Assembly: GCF_900963305.1 (NCBI RefSeq)
Contig: NC_042518.1
Coordinates: 10,113,486 to 10,177,485 of the forward strand
Direction of reading: 5' to 3'
Length of the DNA: 64,000 nt
Source of the DNA: Echeneis naucrates
Taxonomy: Eukaryota > Chordata > Actinopteri > Carangiformes > Echeneidae
The stretch's first letter is position 1. The number at the start of each line of letters is the position of its first letter. This document shows, one piece after another, positions 1-14,296 of this stretch. Position numbers and translations under genes: made by a program. Below the pieces are notes generated by a model that was not told the DNA's origin, ran no database searches, and worked only from the letters and a program-made list of their open reading frames with translations.

Positions 1-248
1 CAACCACTAATAGATATTTCCATGATTGTGGAGACAATCCTACAGAATGAGAAGAAAACAGCAGGACAGTGTGAAGCCTCAAACACACAGAGAAAAAACG
101 CGCACAATGCAAACACTGAGGGGACCACACTCCGGAAATGAAAGCAGGGGGGACCCGTCCACGATCAATATATCCGAAGAGTTCAATCACTGAGACATCC
201 AAACACAAGTTCACACAACAAGTAACTTTACGCGTCAACGCGCTACTT

Positions 249-360
249 ACGGTGGCACCCACCTGTCCGCTCCTGTCCACCATGAAGTCCACAGAGAGGA
301 GGACGCCGGTCCGACTGCCCTGACCGACACCTGCAGCAGACAGGTGGACTAAACTCCATG
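249..360 (-). other. Candidate first exon of a gene leaving the window to the left
   Basis: Read on the minus strand, this GC-richer patch has an ATG at about position 283 followed by 11 codons (MVDRSGQVGAT) and then a strong donor, gtaagt, at about 249-244. Its composition differs from the AT-rich DNA on its right. This would fit a 5' exon of a minus-strand gene whose remainder lies outside the window. The peptide is too short to identify, and no upstream promoter motif was recognised. This is an inference from one ATG and one donor, and may be chance. Confidence 0.25.
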
Positions 361-3300
361 AAGATGATCCACCGTCGACGCTCCGGACTGATCGCAGTTT
401 GGATGAAGAGCGGTCCTTGATGGAAATCAGACACATTGGTTGCATTTTGGGTTAACCCGGTGTGCACCTGCCGATGACGCAACAACCTGGGTGTGTTTGA
501 TTTATGCCATCTGTGGGATGACTGCCGGGTGGTGCCACAGGCCAGAACCAGCAGTTGCAGTCTTTTCTCTCTTTGCCCAGAAGTGTCCCCCAGCTCTCAT
601 TCAGACTCGAATGAACAGATGACCTGCTGATTTTATCTCTGTTGGAAAAGGAGCTCTTCCCCCACATGGCCGCTTCTCATCAGTTATTCATGTGGCTCTT
701 GATTTCACTCTGTAGCTAATGGCATTACTTTAGTGAAATTCAACACCTGAAATAAAAATCAAGTAAAACATCTGCATGCAGTCCTTTATATGCATAAATT
801 AAAGAGGGAGAAGACCATTCAATGTGCAGTGTAAGAGCCTAAGGTCGAACCTGGTTACAGGATGGATGGATGGATGGATGGATGAATCAAATTGTTTGAA
901 TCAGATTTAGTTTACAATAAATTGTAGCTGGCTGCTGACGGTGGTTGTTCACAGTCCAGGAGTCTGAATCACACACGAAAAAATATGTGCAGAGAGAAAG
1001 GGAAGCACAGTAAGGACACAGATTTATGATATTTACATTACCAGTGATCGGCATCCGGCCATTTCCAGCATATAAAGTTGCTAGGCACAAAATGTTTGTG
1101 TGCTACATTCGACAAAACCTGTACATGTGGTGTGACATCATGTTCACCAAGGACAAAGCAAAAGATAAATTGATTACACTGAGAAACTCATCTAATTCAG
1201 CTGAATATTTTTTTATTATAGTGAGATTCTTACACTCGGAAATAGCCATTTGGATGCTGCTTTACAGTCAGACCTCAGGTACAAGGTAAAATTATGACAT
1301 ATGCTGTGCGACAACTTAGGTGGATGCTATCTAATTACTCAGATCAACATGATTAAAACTTACATGGACAAAAAGATTCAGCAATGGGGCTCGGAGGTTA
1401 GAGCCAGTGTTGCAATGCAAGTATTTCTCTGTTAACATAAAACGTGGTTTGATCATTTGCCCTGTAGCAGCCCTCTGGCTTTGGTACCGTACATGTAAAC
1501 CAGCATCGTGTGCAAAATGCTTAAGTCAGCATCTTCGGGAGTTTTCTCCAAACTTGCTGAGTTTGTGAATCTGCCTTAATTTCTAACCCAATAACAGGAG
1601 GCAAATTGTTGTTCCATATTGCACCCGATAAGAATAATTCTCCACTCTGAAAATTACCTTACACCTATTGCCGTCTCAACTTAGAGACTAGCTGCCATAA
1701 TCTGCATCAGCAAGAAGAATTTTTACAAATTATTATTTTTTTCCTCGGGTAAACAAATCTGAAAATAGCCCGAGATGCACTACTTCACAAACAGCCATAG
1801 TTTGTGGAAATGAAACTACAGAGATTTAGTATGTAAAGTATACTATAGATCCATATTAAACAAATGAAATCATGACATCCTCTATATGTCTGCAGCACTA
1901 CTGTTGAAGTTATTAAGAGTGTAATACCCATGCTTTCCCACTAGATAATGCTGTTTCAGCATGACAAAGACCTCATAATGAAGAGCAACACTTTTTTGTT
2001 GCAACATTCGCTCTATTCTTAACCTACTTTGAGGGTGGAAATCCCACAGCTATGTCAAGAAGGACAAAAATAACGCCAAAATAATATTGACTGCAATGGA
2101 TTGCGTGAAGAATTACTGGTAATAACATAACAATAAGCAACAAGCGGCAAGTTTATCTGTTGAAAAAGTTGCAAAGTGGTGAAGGTGTAAAAGGGGAGGG
2201 GTGGGGAAGGGGTGTGGTTACATGAGTTCACATATATATGTGTCATGGCTATTTTTTCACAATCATAAAGAGGAAATATCACTTTGCACATATTGTAAAA
2301 GTGTTCGGTACAGAGAGGAAGTTCACTGCGCCCTGCATTTAGAGGGATGTTCAGGGTTATTGGTGTCATTCAGACAGAACTCAGCATCCACTCACACAAA
2401 AACGTTCCAGATGTTTTTAGATGAATAGCTCTGTCCTTTTTTGCTGTACAGTATCACAGAAATATTTTAGTGAGTCATGTGAGTTCCTGTAATCCTTTTT
2501 GCTTGTGGAAATACATGTAATTAAATTGTAGATGGTAGCAAAAATAACTTAACTTCATGTTTTAGAAACAGAATAGCCAAGGTGATCATTTTAAAAAGTC
2601 TAAAATTAGGAACGTGGAGACCGAAAGGAAGAAGAATATCCAGTTCCAACATATGAATGCTAGAAGGAGAAACAATTAAATTTAAAAAAAAAAAAAAAAG
2701 GCAAACAAGATATAAGTTCAGAAAAAGGAGTCTAAAATCATGTGATAAAAAAAAGCAGGAAAAACTCTTCTCCAATGTTCCCCTCAGGTCTATATTCTCT
2801 CCTGACAAAAAAGTCAGGTTTAATTCATTGATCTATATTAAACCACGAATGTCAGTGTGATCTCTGGAGTAAATCTTTGGGTTAGAACTTATTAAAGGGA
2901 TCATGCTAATCTCAAACCCAACATAAACTGTGAAGGCTGACTGTAGCTGCCCCAAAACAATACTTCACTTCAAGGAAACAAGATAAAAATGCATTTTCCC
3001 AGGCTGGGCCCCATTCATAATGGAGATGTAGAAGACCAAAAGGGAGAAGTGGACATTTTAAAGTAAAACTTTAATTATTGCAAAACAATATGTATAATTT
3101 ATCTATCAGTAAAGGGAATGTTCCAGAAGAAGAAAGAAAGTTTTTTATTCTGTCTGTGTTTTGTGTAAATGTCATCCCTTCATTTTCACAGTAATGGGTT
3201 GATGGGATCTGCCAGATTCATCAGCAACACTTCAATGTAGTTTCTACATCTAAAAACATGAGCTTAACCACATGTTCACAACTAATGGTTGACATTCTGA

Positions 3301-5036
3301 TAGGCGCGAAAGAGAACCTTCATCCTTATTATCATTTCAACCATGTGTTGCTTCCCCATTTTCAAAATAATTTCACATAATTTTCAAAAAGGTTTTGAGT
3401 TCAAATGTAAATAAACCTATTGCGAGCAGAGTGACTAATTATCTAGTTATCTAATTATAAAATGTAATGCCTTTTATTTTTTACTGGTTAAATAAAGTGG
3501 CATGATGAAGGACTTTATATACTCATGCAGTCAGAATGCAGTCAGGAAATATTTCTTAACACACTTAAGGCAGCAGATTTCTTTGCAACTTTGAAATACT
3601 GGGATGAGTAAGTGTCACTCATTGATGTAAGACAGACACAGCAGTTGGATCAGACCACTCAGTCTCCACTCTGACCTTTTTTTGTTCAGAGCTGTTCAGG
3701 AAGTTGTAGAGACAGCTGGCCCTTATTGTGAACCCTTCCTCATTGTTTGAGAACTCAGAAAGAAACCAAACGAAAACAAGCACAACCAACACAAAACCTC
3801 TAAAACTGGTATGGACAGGAAGAGGATTATGGGATAACAGGATGAACCCCAGATGTTTGCCATAATCATATTGAATGGAAATCGCGCTTTGAAAAAATAA
3901 AAAAATAAAAAAAAAATCCAGGACCAAACTATAGCGAAATATAATTATGGATCATATTCATGGTGTTAGGGTTAGGGTACTGTACAGAGGAAATACTTGG
4001 CATCAGGGCTCTGACCTTACTGAGGGGCTGTGCCTCAAAAAAATGATAATAATAATAAAATAAATAAATAAATAAAATGCATATATGCAACACATAGATG
4101 ATTTTCATTTGTATTCTATGTGTGGGCCAATGACTTTGGTTGCTGCTTAGTTTAAATAATACATAGCCGTAATGTCTACTTGGTAGTATGTTCAACCTCA
4201 AGTACTGTAAACATTTATTTTTGCGAAGTAAATGTTTACAACTGCATAAAGCTGCATCGAGGTTTGTAAAGCCACAGTGGTAACTGATGGCGGGGAAACA
4301 AAGAAAAATGCCAGCAATAGCAGTAAAGTGTCTGAACAACAAGCAAATAAATATCAAAAGCAGAGCATTGTGAAACTAAACCTGCAGAGATGAAGGAGCC
4401 TGGTCAATGTAGAAAAACAGCTGAGAAGAAGCAAAGCCAACATTTCACCAACACGGACCTGCAGCTCAGACAAGAGTTTTTCCAACCAACCTTGCATCTG
4501 CCTAAAGCTTTCCTCAGCTTTCCTTGGTCTCCCTTCTCTTTATGTGCCTTTATTTTTACTTCTGAAAGCATTCCTTTTCGGGCACTGCTAATAATACTGC
4601 AGATAAACTATATTTTGTTGCCCTTGGTTACATTAATTAATTAATGTAATTACAATTACATTCAATTACAATTGTGCATGTGAAAAAGCACTCTCCCTTC
4701 TCCGAAGATGGGGGTACCTGCGATCAGCGTATAAGCTTGTGTGATGCAATGAAAACTGACTCTGTACAGGAAATTAACGTTAGTGTGTTTTTAGTCTGTG
4801 GTGTCATCTACTACCACATTTCAAAAGATCACAGGTTTCCTGTCTGTATGCACTGCAAGCAACAGTATCTGCATAACCTAATGTCTGAAACACAGCTCCA
4901 GAGAGCCTGCAAAGTAAGACTGATAGCCATGGTTTGTTTTATTGTGGTAAGAGTCAAATAAGCTTCTCCTGATTTAATGTCGCTTGCAATTATTCTTGAG
5001 TCTGGACTTTATTTGTCTATGATAGGATTCCATGTA

Positions 5037-5225
5037 GTCCAGCCATTATCTGTACTGCTTATCCAAGTGGCAGGAGGAGGCTGGAGCCCAGCTGACTTTA
5101 GGCAGGGTACTTCCTGTCAGACCACTCACGCTCCCAGACTGTGGGCACAGGAACATGGAAACTCCACACTGAAAGACCCCAGGCCAGATGTTCCAGCTGT
5201 AAGGCAACAGTTTCCATTACTGTTG
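5037..5225 (+). repeat. Interspersed teleost repeat fragment
   Basis: The stretch reads like a diverged copy of a repeat that is very abundant in fish genomes. Recognisable blocks in order are: the 'ATTATCTGTACTGCTTATCC' block, 'GGCTGGAGCCCAGCTGACTTTAGGC', 'GACTGTGGG', 'GGAAACTCCACACTGAAAG' and a final 'AGGCAACAG' block. I recognise the pattern from memory and do not assign a class with confidence. It lies in intergenic DNA upstream of the adhesion GPCR. A shorter copy of the left end occurs at about 33944-34010. Confidence 0.65.
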
Positions 5226-5308
5226 AATACTTGCTTGATTTGGATACTTCAGATATTTAAGTAATTTCCTGTAAAAGCAGATTAACCTTCGTCTATTGAG
5301 AGGCCTTG

Positions 5309-5340
<32 letters not shown>

Positions 5341-6556
5341 CTTTTTAATTCATGCTAAAGTAAGTGCATTTCATGGTCCCTCTGTCAGCATGCTTCACAG
5401 CACAGCTGTGCACTGCCTTTTATCTTTCACTTCTGCATTCCCACATCTCATTGTTGAGAAGTGTAAAATAAGGCACCAACCATCCTGTCTGTCAGTGAGC
5501 CGTGGCACAGTTGCATTCAGCACTGAAAATGGCCCTCTCACTTGGAGCTGATACCAAGAAAAGTTGCTGAAAACCTCACAATGTGTGTTTTGTTCCACGA
5601 GGCTGTTCTTGTGGACGCCCAGGACATTTCTCCACACTTTAATGTGCAGTGCAGCCCCTATATGCCTGCCTACATCGCACCTTGTGACACAGGCATAGTG
5701 AGCGTAAAAAATGTGTCATCACAAGAACATCATGTCCCTTAACGCTGCGCTGTCATTAGCGTTACAAAAAGACAATGTCTGAATCTCATGTTTGTTTTTT
5801 TGACTTGCATAAAATAGAAGAGAATAGAGTAGGTCTGTCCACAGGGAATGGGGAATTACTTACATGCACAAATAGCAACCATTGTTAAATTGTCTCTGTC
5901 AAAATCATATATATGTCATCGCCATAGTTAACAGGCACTCTGCCTGTGGGAAGGTATATCAGCCAGCATCAGTCTGTAAAACAATGACCATTCTCACAGC
6001 CTAAACTCTTCCTGACCCCATTCTCTATCTGCCCCCGAGTTCCATGCAGTAGAAAGATACAATATGATTGTATCATAGCAAAGATACTGGGGAATAAATT
6101 AACCCTGGAAAAAGGCAGTTTGAAGACATATTACCGTCATGGAAGAAGTTATTTTTGAGAGGAAGTTCCTGAAAAGAGATTGTAGGTTGTGCTGTGAAAT
6201 TTTCTCTAGCTGTAATAACCTCTGTGGGTGTGATTCAGAAAGAGGATGAAACCACTCCCCAGAAAATCCCGTCAGCACAGCATGTCAACTCACCATTGGC
6301 AGCAGATAAAGATTTACACAGAAAGAGACTGAGACAGACAGAGAAAGGAGAGATTAGTATGTGAAATGACAGACTACTGATTCATGACATTTTTTTATTT
6401 TTCATTTGCTGGAATCAGCATGTAGTAGAGCCACTTTTTCCAAAAGTCACAAGACTAATAGAAACAATCGGGCTAACTTTGAAAGAAGAGAAGACAAGAA
6501 GAAGAGAGAGTTTTAAATTTCCTCACGCTAACCTGGACAGTGTTTATCTCTTCACC

Positions 6557-9500
6557 ATGGTGGGCAGGTGGAACAGCCTGTTGCTGGGTGAGTTACATCA
6601 GTCATCCATTTGTACGCCGGCTGAAATGGAAAATAATGTATTGTGGGGGGGGGGGACTTCTCTGCTCTTAGAAAATGTGAGTACTTTCATCTGCAGCAGT
6701 GACAGTCTAAATTCTGAGGGGGAGAAAGAGAGTGACACTGAGCACAGCAGCTTCTTGTGTTTTCAAATGCATGCTGTTTTGACAACACTGACACAGACGA
6801 TGCCTTTTCTTTTCCTTTAAAGTGATATTTATACACCATGAGCTCATCACACAGTGCTCTCCCAATAGACACACAACATCTGCCCTGCAAAGAAGAAAAA
6901 AAACTGTGGTGCCATGGTACAAATTGAAAAAAAAATGTATTTGACTATTTAACTATTCAACAGGTAAGTTTTACATTATGGAAATAAGTTCATCTATTTT
7001 AACTGTAATAATATACATAATCGCTGTTTCCTTGTAGCAAAATATGGTAGCAGAGAAAAATTTCATGGTAAACCAATCAGAGGGAGGTGAACCACAAACC
7101 CACAGGCAAAAACACACACATGAACAAGTGAGATACATGCAGCAGTGAGACTACAGCATTTACAAACACAAAGTGCAGACAATACAATCTTTTTATTATT
7201 TTTTAATTTATTAGGTGTACATTGCAGTTATTTGAAAATATATAATAAATGAATAAACTGTTTGATTTTAAGTTCCATCAAGGAAAAATCAAAAGCTGAT
7301 ATTTTAAAAATGTTGGTACATAAAAAAAAAAAATTGCAAGAGTTACTTTTCCTGGTAACAAATTACTTTTACTATGCTGCAAATAATTTACAAAAACTTG
7401 TAACCATAACTAGTTACTTTTTTAAAGCAATGTGCCCAACACTGCCTATAAGTTAGTAAATCTCTTTGTGTTGATAAGTAGATGGTCAGTTTACCTGCTC
7501 TACTTTCTGTCTTAGCTGTAACATTTCACAGGAAGAAATAAGGCACAACAAACAATGAAACTAACAAGACGCATGTTTATATCAACAGATAACAGCAGTT
7601 ATGGTTAGATAAAAATCAGCTGAGTTTGGTGGAAACAGTAGATGCTTCTTAGTGATCAGGATGTGTGACTTTTTGATTAACAATGAGCTGAATTCTTTAG
7701 TGATTGTATTAAATTCAACATGTATGAAATCTTGAGTTAAATTTTACGTCATGTAAAAGCGCTCGCTTCCTGTTTCCAATAAACACCCATCTGGTGTCAT
7801 TTGCAACTACAAAGTTCTCCTTGTAATCTCATTCCAAATGCTGCAATGCTATTATGTGCTTGCACAAGGATCACTGATGTTTCCTCATTTATAGGAAGCA
7901 GAGTTCTCCAGACACCACTAAGTCACTGGTTCAGAGTTTTGCATGGTGCTGATGTTGTTGAAACAATCTACGGAAAGGAGAAAAGAGAATTTTTTTTTTT
8001 TTTTTTTTTAGTAGAGCCTTTTTGAAACTCTGAACATTTCTGGTGTTATTTATGTGGTCACAGTGGCCCATACAGTGTTGTTATGTAGCTACTTTGAGAC
8101 ATTTAGCAACGAACAATGCAAGTGAGTTGGAGCAGATTGAACATGGGCGCTTGTGTCGTAGATATAGGATTGATATTCAGAAGGTGATGAACTGTGGTCT
8201 AACTGATATCTGCTTGCTGTTTCAGCACTGTGCCTCTCTCTCATCGTGATCCGGGCAATTGAATCTTGTCAGAATGGATTCATTATGGGAGAAACGGGCT
8301 GCATTGGTATGAATAACAATCTTATCTTCACACCATAAACAAACAGAAATTTGTATGCCATCTGCTTCATTTTGTTCATCTGTGCATTCAGAAATTAGAA
8401 AATGATAACATGGTTTGCTGAAGGATTTCAGTGCAGAATTATGAATTGAAAAAATCCCATTTCTTTAATCAAGATGATGATGAATGTGAAGGTGATGAAG
8501 GCCAACCTGAGATATGTGGAGAAAATACCCTCTGTTTTAACACAAGGGGCAGCTTCTACTGCCAATGTGCTGACGGTTTCAAATCATCACTGACTGTAAA
8601 TTTTTCAGCTGTTTCATCTGCAACCTGCACAGGTAAATTGCCTCGAATATGGACTCGATGATGACAGTTAATCTGACTCATTTTTTAAAGCCATTATTTT
8701 GGTCTGGAAACTCTGCTCTCACATTTTGTTTTAAGATATCAACGAGTGTGTGGAAGACAAAAACATCTGTGGACCTCATACCAACTGTATTAATGCAAGT
8801 CCATCTTACTCCTGCGTCTGTCAAAAGGGATTTCTCTCCATTTCTGGAAAAAATGAGTCTCATGGTAGCAATATTACATGCAGAGGTACGAGGCTCATCA
8901 GCATCTGTCACATACAGTGAGAAGTTATGTACAGTGCTTATAAAGTGTACATAATGTGCTGCAGTAATGTGTGACGGGCGTGTCTATTAATGTGTTTTTG
9001 TGTTTATTGCATTCTTGCTCCTGATATAGACATTGATGAATGTCAAATGGAAAATGTGTGTGGTCAGAACGCACTGTGTGTTAACACACCAGGCAGTTAT
9101 CACTGCGCCTGCAATGCTGGTTTTGGACTAAAATCTGGTAAATTGAACTTCACTGGGAATGAAGAGCAATGTGAAGGTAAGAGTCCTGATGAAGTCACTG
9201 TTGTAATTATATGCATTCAATAAACAGCTGAGTAGAAGCAGAACAGAAGTAAACCAAAATTAAAACATTTTAGGTTTATTTAGGGGTTTTAGATTCAATT
9301 TCTGAGCTACTTATTGTCTGATTCCAGTGCAGGTTGGTTTAGTGAGTCACAGTTTTGACTCTTTCTGATTTGCTTAATGGTTTGGGTTATATATATATAT
9401 ATATATAATCTGTAGAAAGCCATTAAGGATTTTGGACATGAATGTTCATATGAACCTGCATATTCGTTGTACCATTAGCAGTGCAATCATTTTCCCCTGC

Positions 9501-12500
9501 ATGATTTGCTTCCATTTTAGACATTTGTATGATTGATAAGACAATCTGTGGAAATGGAACATGCCGCCATGGAGCCAGCGGCCATTACTGTGCATGCCAC
9601 TCAGGGTTCACTAACTATGGCACCAACAGCTCCCGCTGCACTGGTACAACAGCACTTAACTCTTTTTCCAAAATGTACTATTACGACACATTTTGTACAT
9701 GTCAATTCCTGGCACTTTTAATGAATCTAATTTGTTTCCTCAGTGTTAAAGTGTGATGTATTCAAAGACAGAAACGGCCTGACAGAGGTAACATCAAGCA
9801 CACAGAGATATTTTTATCACTGTTCAATGTATAGTCAAACATTTCCCTGAAAGGCCTGTTGTCCCACTCTCCCCAATTTCACCCCTCCAAGATATTTCAA
9901 GTTGCCCGTAGTCTCATGGCACAGTTGAATAAAAGCTGTCTGGAGCTTACAGAGAGCAAAGGCACTGCAGAGTTTAACAGAGAGGACCTATTAAAGGTAT
10001 GGCTGCATTATTATTATAATTATAATGAGCTATTATCAGGCCAATTCCCCCATAACCCTATCTCATGACCAGAACAGAAACAGGAAGTTCTGGCCCTTAA
10101 GATTCTGTCATGTGGCGTACAGATGTCTGTGCACATCCTTGTAGACTGTTTATGCTGACCTGAAGTTGAGTGCAGCCTGAAAGTCTGATTCTGTCGGATT
10201 CTGTCTCCTGTTTCTGTGCGCTGTGATTGCAGAGACTGATGTATATGATTGACGAGCTCTTGTCAAGCAAAGCCCTCAATAATAACAGGAAAGTCTCCAC
10301 CTTTCTGGACATAACAGAGAACACTCTGAAGCTGATGGGACCCTTCATTGAGACCCCGGGAAGAAAGACATCTTCCAGTTACACAGGTTATATTCATTTA
10401 CATTGTAGTTATTTTTATTCTTTGCTCTTTTTGCCTTCTCCCTCACTCACCTCATTCTCTTTATTAATTCACAAAGACAACTTGACCTCTTAGGAGCTTT
10501 GCTCTTCTTCTGATGTAAAGCTGATCCTCTGAATAACTGTATACAGAGTTGGAGTTGTTGGTGCATAAGGGAAATGACTTACCCAAGGGGCCAGTGACGC
10601 TATCATCTAACCATGCTAAGCTGGACATCCAGTTGGAGACAGCTGCAGGAGATCCTTCCTTCTACCCCGGTATTAATCATACCCAGTGAACACATTTCTT
10701 TCCTCATTCATTGACACACAGATCACTTGTGAACGTTGTGAATGTAATGGAGAGTCACCTGCTCCGAATGTAACAGGCTTTACGACAGTGTCCTTGCTGA
10801 GCTACAAAAACCTGGAAGACTTTGCAAATGGCTACTTTGGCCAGATGAAATCACTGAAGAATGAAAGCTTTGAGATGAACTCCAAAGTGGTGACTGTCTC
10901 TGTCAGCAACAGATACACAAGCAAGCTCGAAGAGTCTGTTAACTTGACTTTCAACCATCTGAAACAGGTAAAGAGGAACAACTATTCCTCTTATTTTCTG
11001 TTTTGGGCTTTGCAAGGCAAACGTTGCATCCACAGTGGCTTCTATGTTATTATGAACTGCTGCATTGATTTCTTTTACAGTCAAATGAAATTCACATCTG
11101 CGTTTTCTGGGATTCCTCGGACACCGATGGGGCATGGTCCACTCAAGGGTGCACATTGGTGGCGTCCACCAGTGATTACACTGTGTGTTCCTGCACCCAT
11201 CTTAGCAGCTTTGCTGTGCTCATGGCTGTCTATGAGATTGAGGTTCAAACTCTCAATTATATACACAATATATACAATTTTTTTTGAGTTTAGGCTTAAA
11301 AGTTACGTCCATCTGTTTACAATGATGTAACACTACTCTTTCCCAAATAGAACAAGTTTGAGTTGCAGCTGATCAGCTGGGTGGGTATGCCCCTCTCACT
11401 CATCTGCCTCTTCATCTGCATTCTGACGTTCTCTATGATCCGCTCCATCCAAAGCCCTAGAACCACCATCCACCTGCACCTCTGCATCAGCCTCTTCATT
11501 GCCATTTTCATTTTCCTTGTGGGCATCTCTCAAACAAAGAGCAAGGTAAATAATCAAAGTTTAATCAACATATGTGCCGTTCAGATTTCTGTGCTGATGA
11601 GTGTTGCTTTTGACACATTTTATCGGAGTAGGTGCAAAATAACCTACGAACAGCTACTAAATGATTTATGAAGAAAAATTCAGTGTGTAGTTTTTCCGTG
11701 TTTCTTTCTCCCAATTCTGCAGCACTCTTTGACCTTTTATTTCCCGCTGTCATGCTCATTTCTTCCCCTACTGCTTTAGGTTGGCTGTGCATTGGTTGCC
11801 GGACTGCTGCATTTCTTCTTCCTGGCAGCGTTTTGCTGGATGTGTCTGGAGGGCGTCCAACTTTTCAGGATGGTAGTCCTGGTGTTTAACACCAGTTTCA
11901 AAACCTTACACATGATGGCAGCTGGCTACGGAGTCCCAGCTGTAATTGTCGCCATCTCCATCTCAATAAATCCCAGTGGATATGGAACTGAGAGATAGTA
12001 AATTCCACCTCCTGATGCTAATCCTTTTTTCATTCTCAATTCAAGCATGAATAAAAAATGTTGACATTACTCAATTAATTCTCAATATCCATTGCAGTTG
12101 CTGGTTAGGCCTGGAATCGATTTGGAGTTTCTTCGGTCCTGTGTGTTTCATCCTCATTGTAAGAGAAATAATCTGACTTTTTGGCCTCTGCAAATCACAA
12201 AGATATACTCCGGTGATATTAAAATTAAATATGCGTATGTATCTATATATTCCTTTACCTTTCAGATTAATATCTTCTTCTTTCTCATCACTGTGTGGAA
12301 GTTGGCACAGAAGTTCTCCAGCTTAAACCCTGACCTCAACAAATTGCAGAAAATAAAGTGAGTAACTCTTAAAAACTACCTGCTAAAATCAGGCACATGT
12401 ACACTGTATATGTGCGTGTAGTTTGTATATGTAGGTCATGTGGAAACAAACAGGCTTTTTCCTGTGACTGAGTGTTAATACGGCTCAGATTTGATCCACG

Positions 12501-13350
12501 TGTGTGTTTGTTCCCTGCAGGGCATTTACTATTACTGCAGTGGCTCAGCTGTGCGTGTTGGGCACCATGTGGATCTTTGGATGCTTCCAGTTTGAGGGGG
12601 GCTCCATAGTCATGTCCTACCTGTTTACCATCTTTGGCAGCCTTCAGGGGGTTTTGCTCTTCGTCATGCATTGTCTGTTTTCTAAACAGGTCGGTGATGT
12701 CCCTCTCAAAATTAGGGAACAAGCTGTGCTGCTCTTCTGCGTCTAATTCACATTTTTATTTTAGGTGAGAGATGAATATGCAAACATCCTGTCCAGATGT
12801 TGTGCCCCACGGAAGAAGTTCTACTCAGAGTTTGGCTCTTCCCATTCCAGCAAAGCACATGTGAGCAGTTATTTGTCATCAATGCTTTTCTGATTATTAT
12901 CTAATAGTTGCGACATTGTGATATTCTGAATTACATGTGACACAGCGCAGTATTTGATTGTTAATCTATTTCCACAAAGTACTGATTTCTAACAATAAAT
13001 ACATCTGTTTTCTCTCTTTGTAAATGTGACATGCTGTAGTTGCTGAAAGCGACAGTAGAATTAAGCCAAACATTTAATTTGCATTTGGACAGCACAGTTT
13101 AACATTAATAGCATTCATACTTTAGTTGATTAAGAGGCATAATGAGGCTAATTTATTGGCTGTTTGGAGTTGGACAGCTTTCAAATCTAAACACATCGTT
13201 CTCGACGATGGTTGAGGATGGCAAAGTATTGTAAAAGCTGAGCCCGCTATAATAATATAATCTCATAAGTGTCTGACTCATCTGAGCGCTCTGTTTTGTC
13301 ATCCGCAGGGAACTAAGAGCAGCCAGGACACCGGAGAATCTCACATGTGA
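6557..13350 (+). CDS. Adhesion GPCR, CD97/EMR (ADGRE) type
   Basis: Cell-surface receptor of the adhesion GPCR family. Nineteen phase-consistent exons give about 780 aa: 6557-6587, 8226-8306, 8474-8632, 8736-8885, 9030-9176, 9521-9643, 9744-9787, 9892-9996, 10233-10386, 10547-10669, 10777-10967, 11081-11242, 11351-11545, 11780-11997, 12098-12158, 12266-12357, 12521-12689, 12765-12860 and 13309-13350. Exons 1 and 2 join into a signal peptide (about residues 1-21). One EGF-like module per exon follows (about 38-230), with DDDEC, DINEC and DIDEC calcium-binding starts in the first three. A GAIN region follows. The GPS (437-490) has the paired Cys and Trp residues and a CSCTHL/SS cleavage site at about 477/478. 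Seven membrane segments span about 495-740, and the tail is short. The family acts in leukocyte adhesion and signalling. The EGF-GAIN-7TM plan and the 19p13-like neighbours favour the CD97/ADGRE5 group, but the exact orthologue is uncertain. Confidence 0.9.
9390..9408. repeat. (AT)n microsatellite in an intron
   Basis: A short perfect run of alternating T and A lies in the intron between the third and fourth EGF exons of the adhesion GPCR. It has no coding role. Confidence 0.9.
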
Positions 13351-14296
13351 GGATCTAAACATTGACTTAAGAGCAAACAATGACTTGTTTTCTGAATGTC
13401 ACAGCCAGATACTGCACTGCTATCTGTGGTCGATGCACCAGACTTCACTGCTTGATGCTGTAAAGAATATCTTTCATTCACACAAGCTGGTTTTAATTTT
13501 GTTAAAATATACAGAGGGAACTGTTGGTTTCCATAATTTGAAATTGGAAATTGGGGATTTCCTTTAAAATTTGAAAATACTGTTTATTTTGTGAGTAAGT
13601 TTCATAATAGCTGAGTATCTTGATATATGAGCAAAACCATGTATATGCCCAATGGCTCAAGTCAGTAATATGCTTCACTTTCTTATACTTTTGGACAATG
13701 GTAAAAGTTGTCATTTTAGAAAAAGGATCTCCAAATGATTCAATATTTCATGTGTTAGAATTTTTCTTTATTGGCCAAAATATCAAAGTAATAGATGGTA
13801 TTAAGACCTGTTTTATCAGGTACATCAAGGCATATGGGTACTTAAACTTAAACTAACAAAGGCAAGCCAAGTATTTTTTTTATAGGAGGAAAGCACTTTC
13901 TTTTATCCACAGTATTTAAATTGTGACCATGATGAAAAAAGGAGGACAATAATGGGGGATAATATAGGGATGGATTTTAAATATACATTTGTGTATATAT
14001 TGCTGGGTATTTCTATATATTTGACTGCACTTTTCTCCATTCAGCATGATGTCACATCTTTAACATATCTAGAAGTTTTTATGTACTGAGTTCAAATAGG
14101 TTTCAAAACTTGAATTTTCATTATTTTCTGTCTATGATGTATTAGTAATGTTGTGTGCTGTGTTTTATAGCACATTAAGAATTAATGCTATCTCTAAAAA
14201 ATACATATATTTACCTACCTTTACCTTCCTATATATATATTGTGTTTCAGTGTGTCAGTGTTATTATGTGTGTGTGTTACACAAAGCTTTAAGCTA

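Larger units (their letters stand above)
1..6300. other. Intergenic region, AT-rich, no convincing gene
   Basis: Apart from a weak exon candidate near the left end and one interspersed repeat near 5.1 kb, I see no gene here. The open frames are short, lack splice-consistent partners and have no recognisable protein motif. It holds simple-sequence tracts: GATG repeats near 865-885, poly-A near 2683-2699, a TAAA-rich tract near 4045-4078 and an AT/poly-T tract at about 5310-5341. The last few hundred bases probably contain the promoter of the adhesion GPCR that starts at 6557. Confidence 0.6.

Noticed and set aside
842-858. GGTCGAACCTGG resembling a tRNA T-arm
   Set aside because: No matching acceptor stem, D-arm or anticodon arm could be folded around it.
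3966-3978. Two TTAGGG telomere-like units
   Set aside because: Only two units in AT-rich DNA; too few for an interstitial telomere tract.
10722-10776. Alternative earlier acceptor for the adhesion GPCR GAIN exon
   Set aside because: Using CACAG at 10721 gives the wrong phase after the donor at 10669 and an immediate stop; the acceptor at 10776 restores the frame and reads FYPGFTTVSLL.
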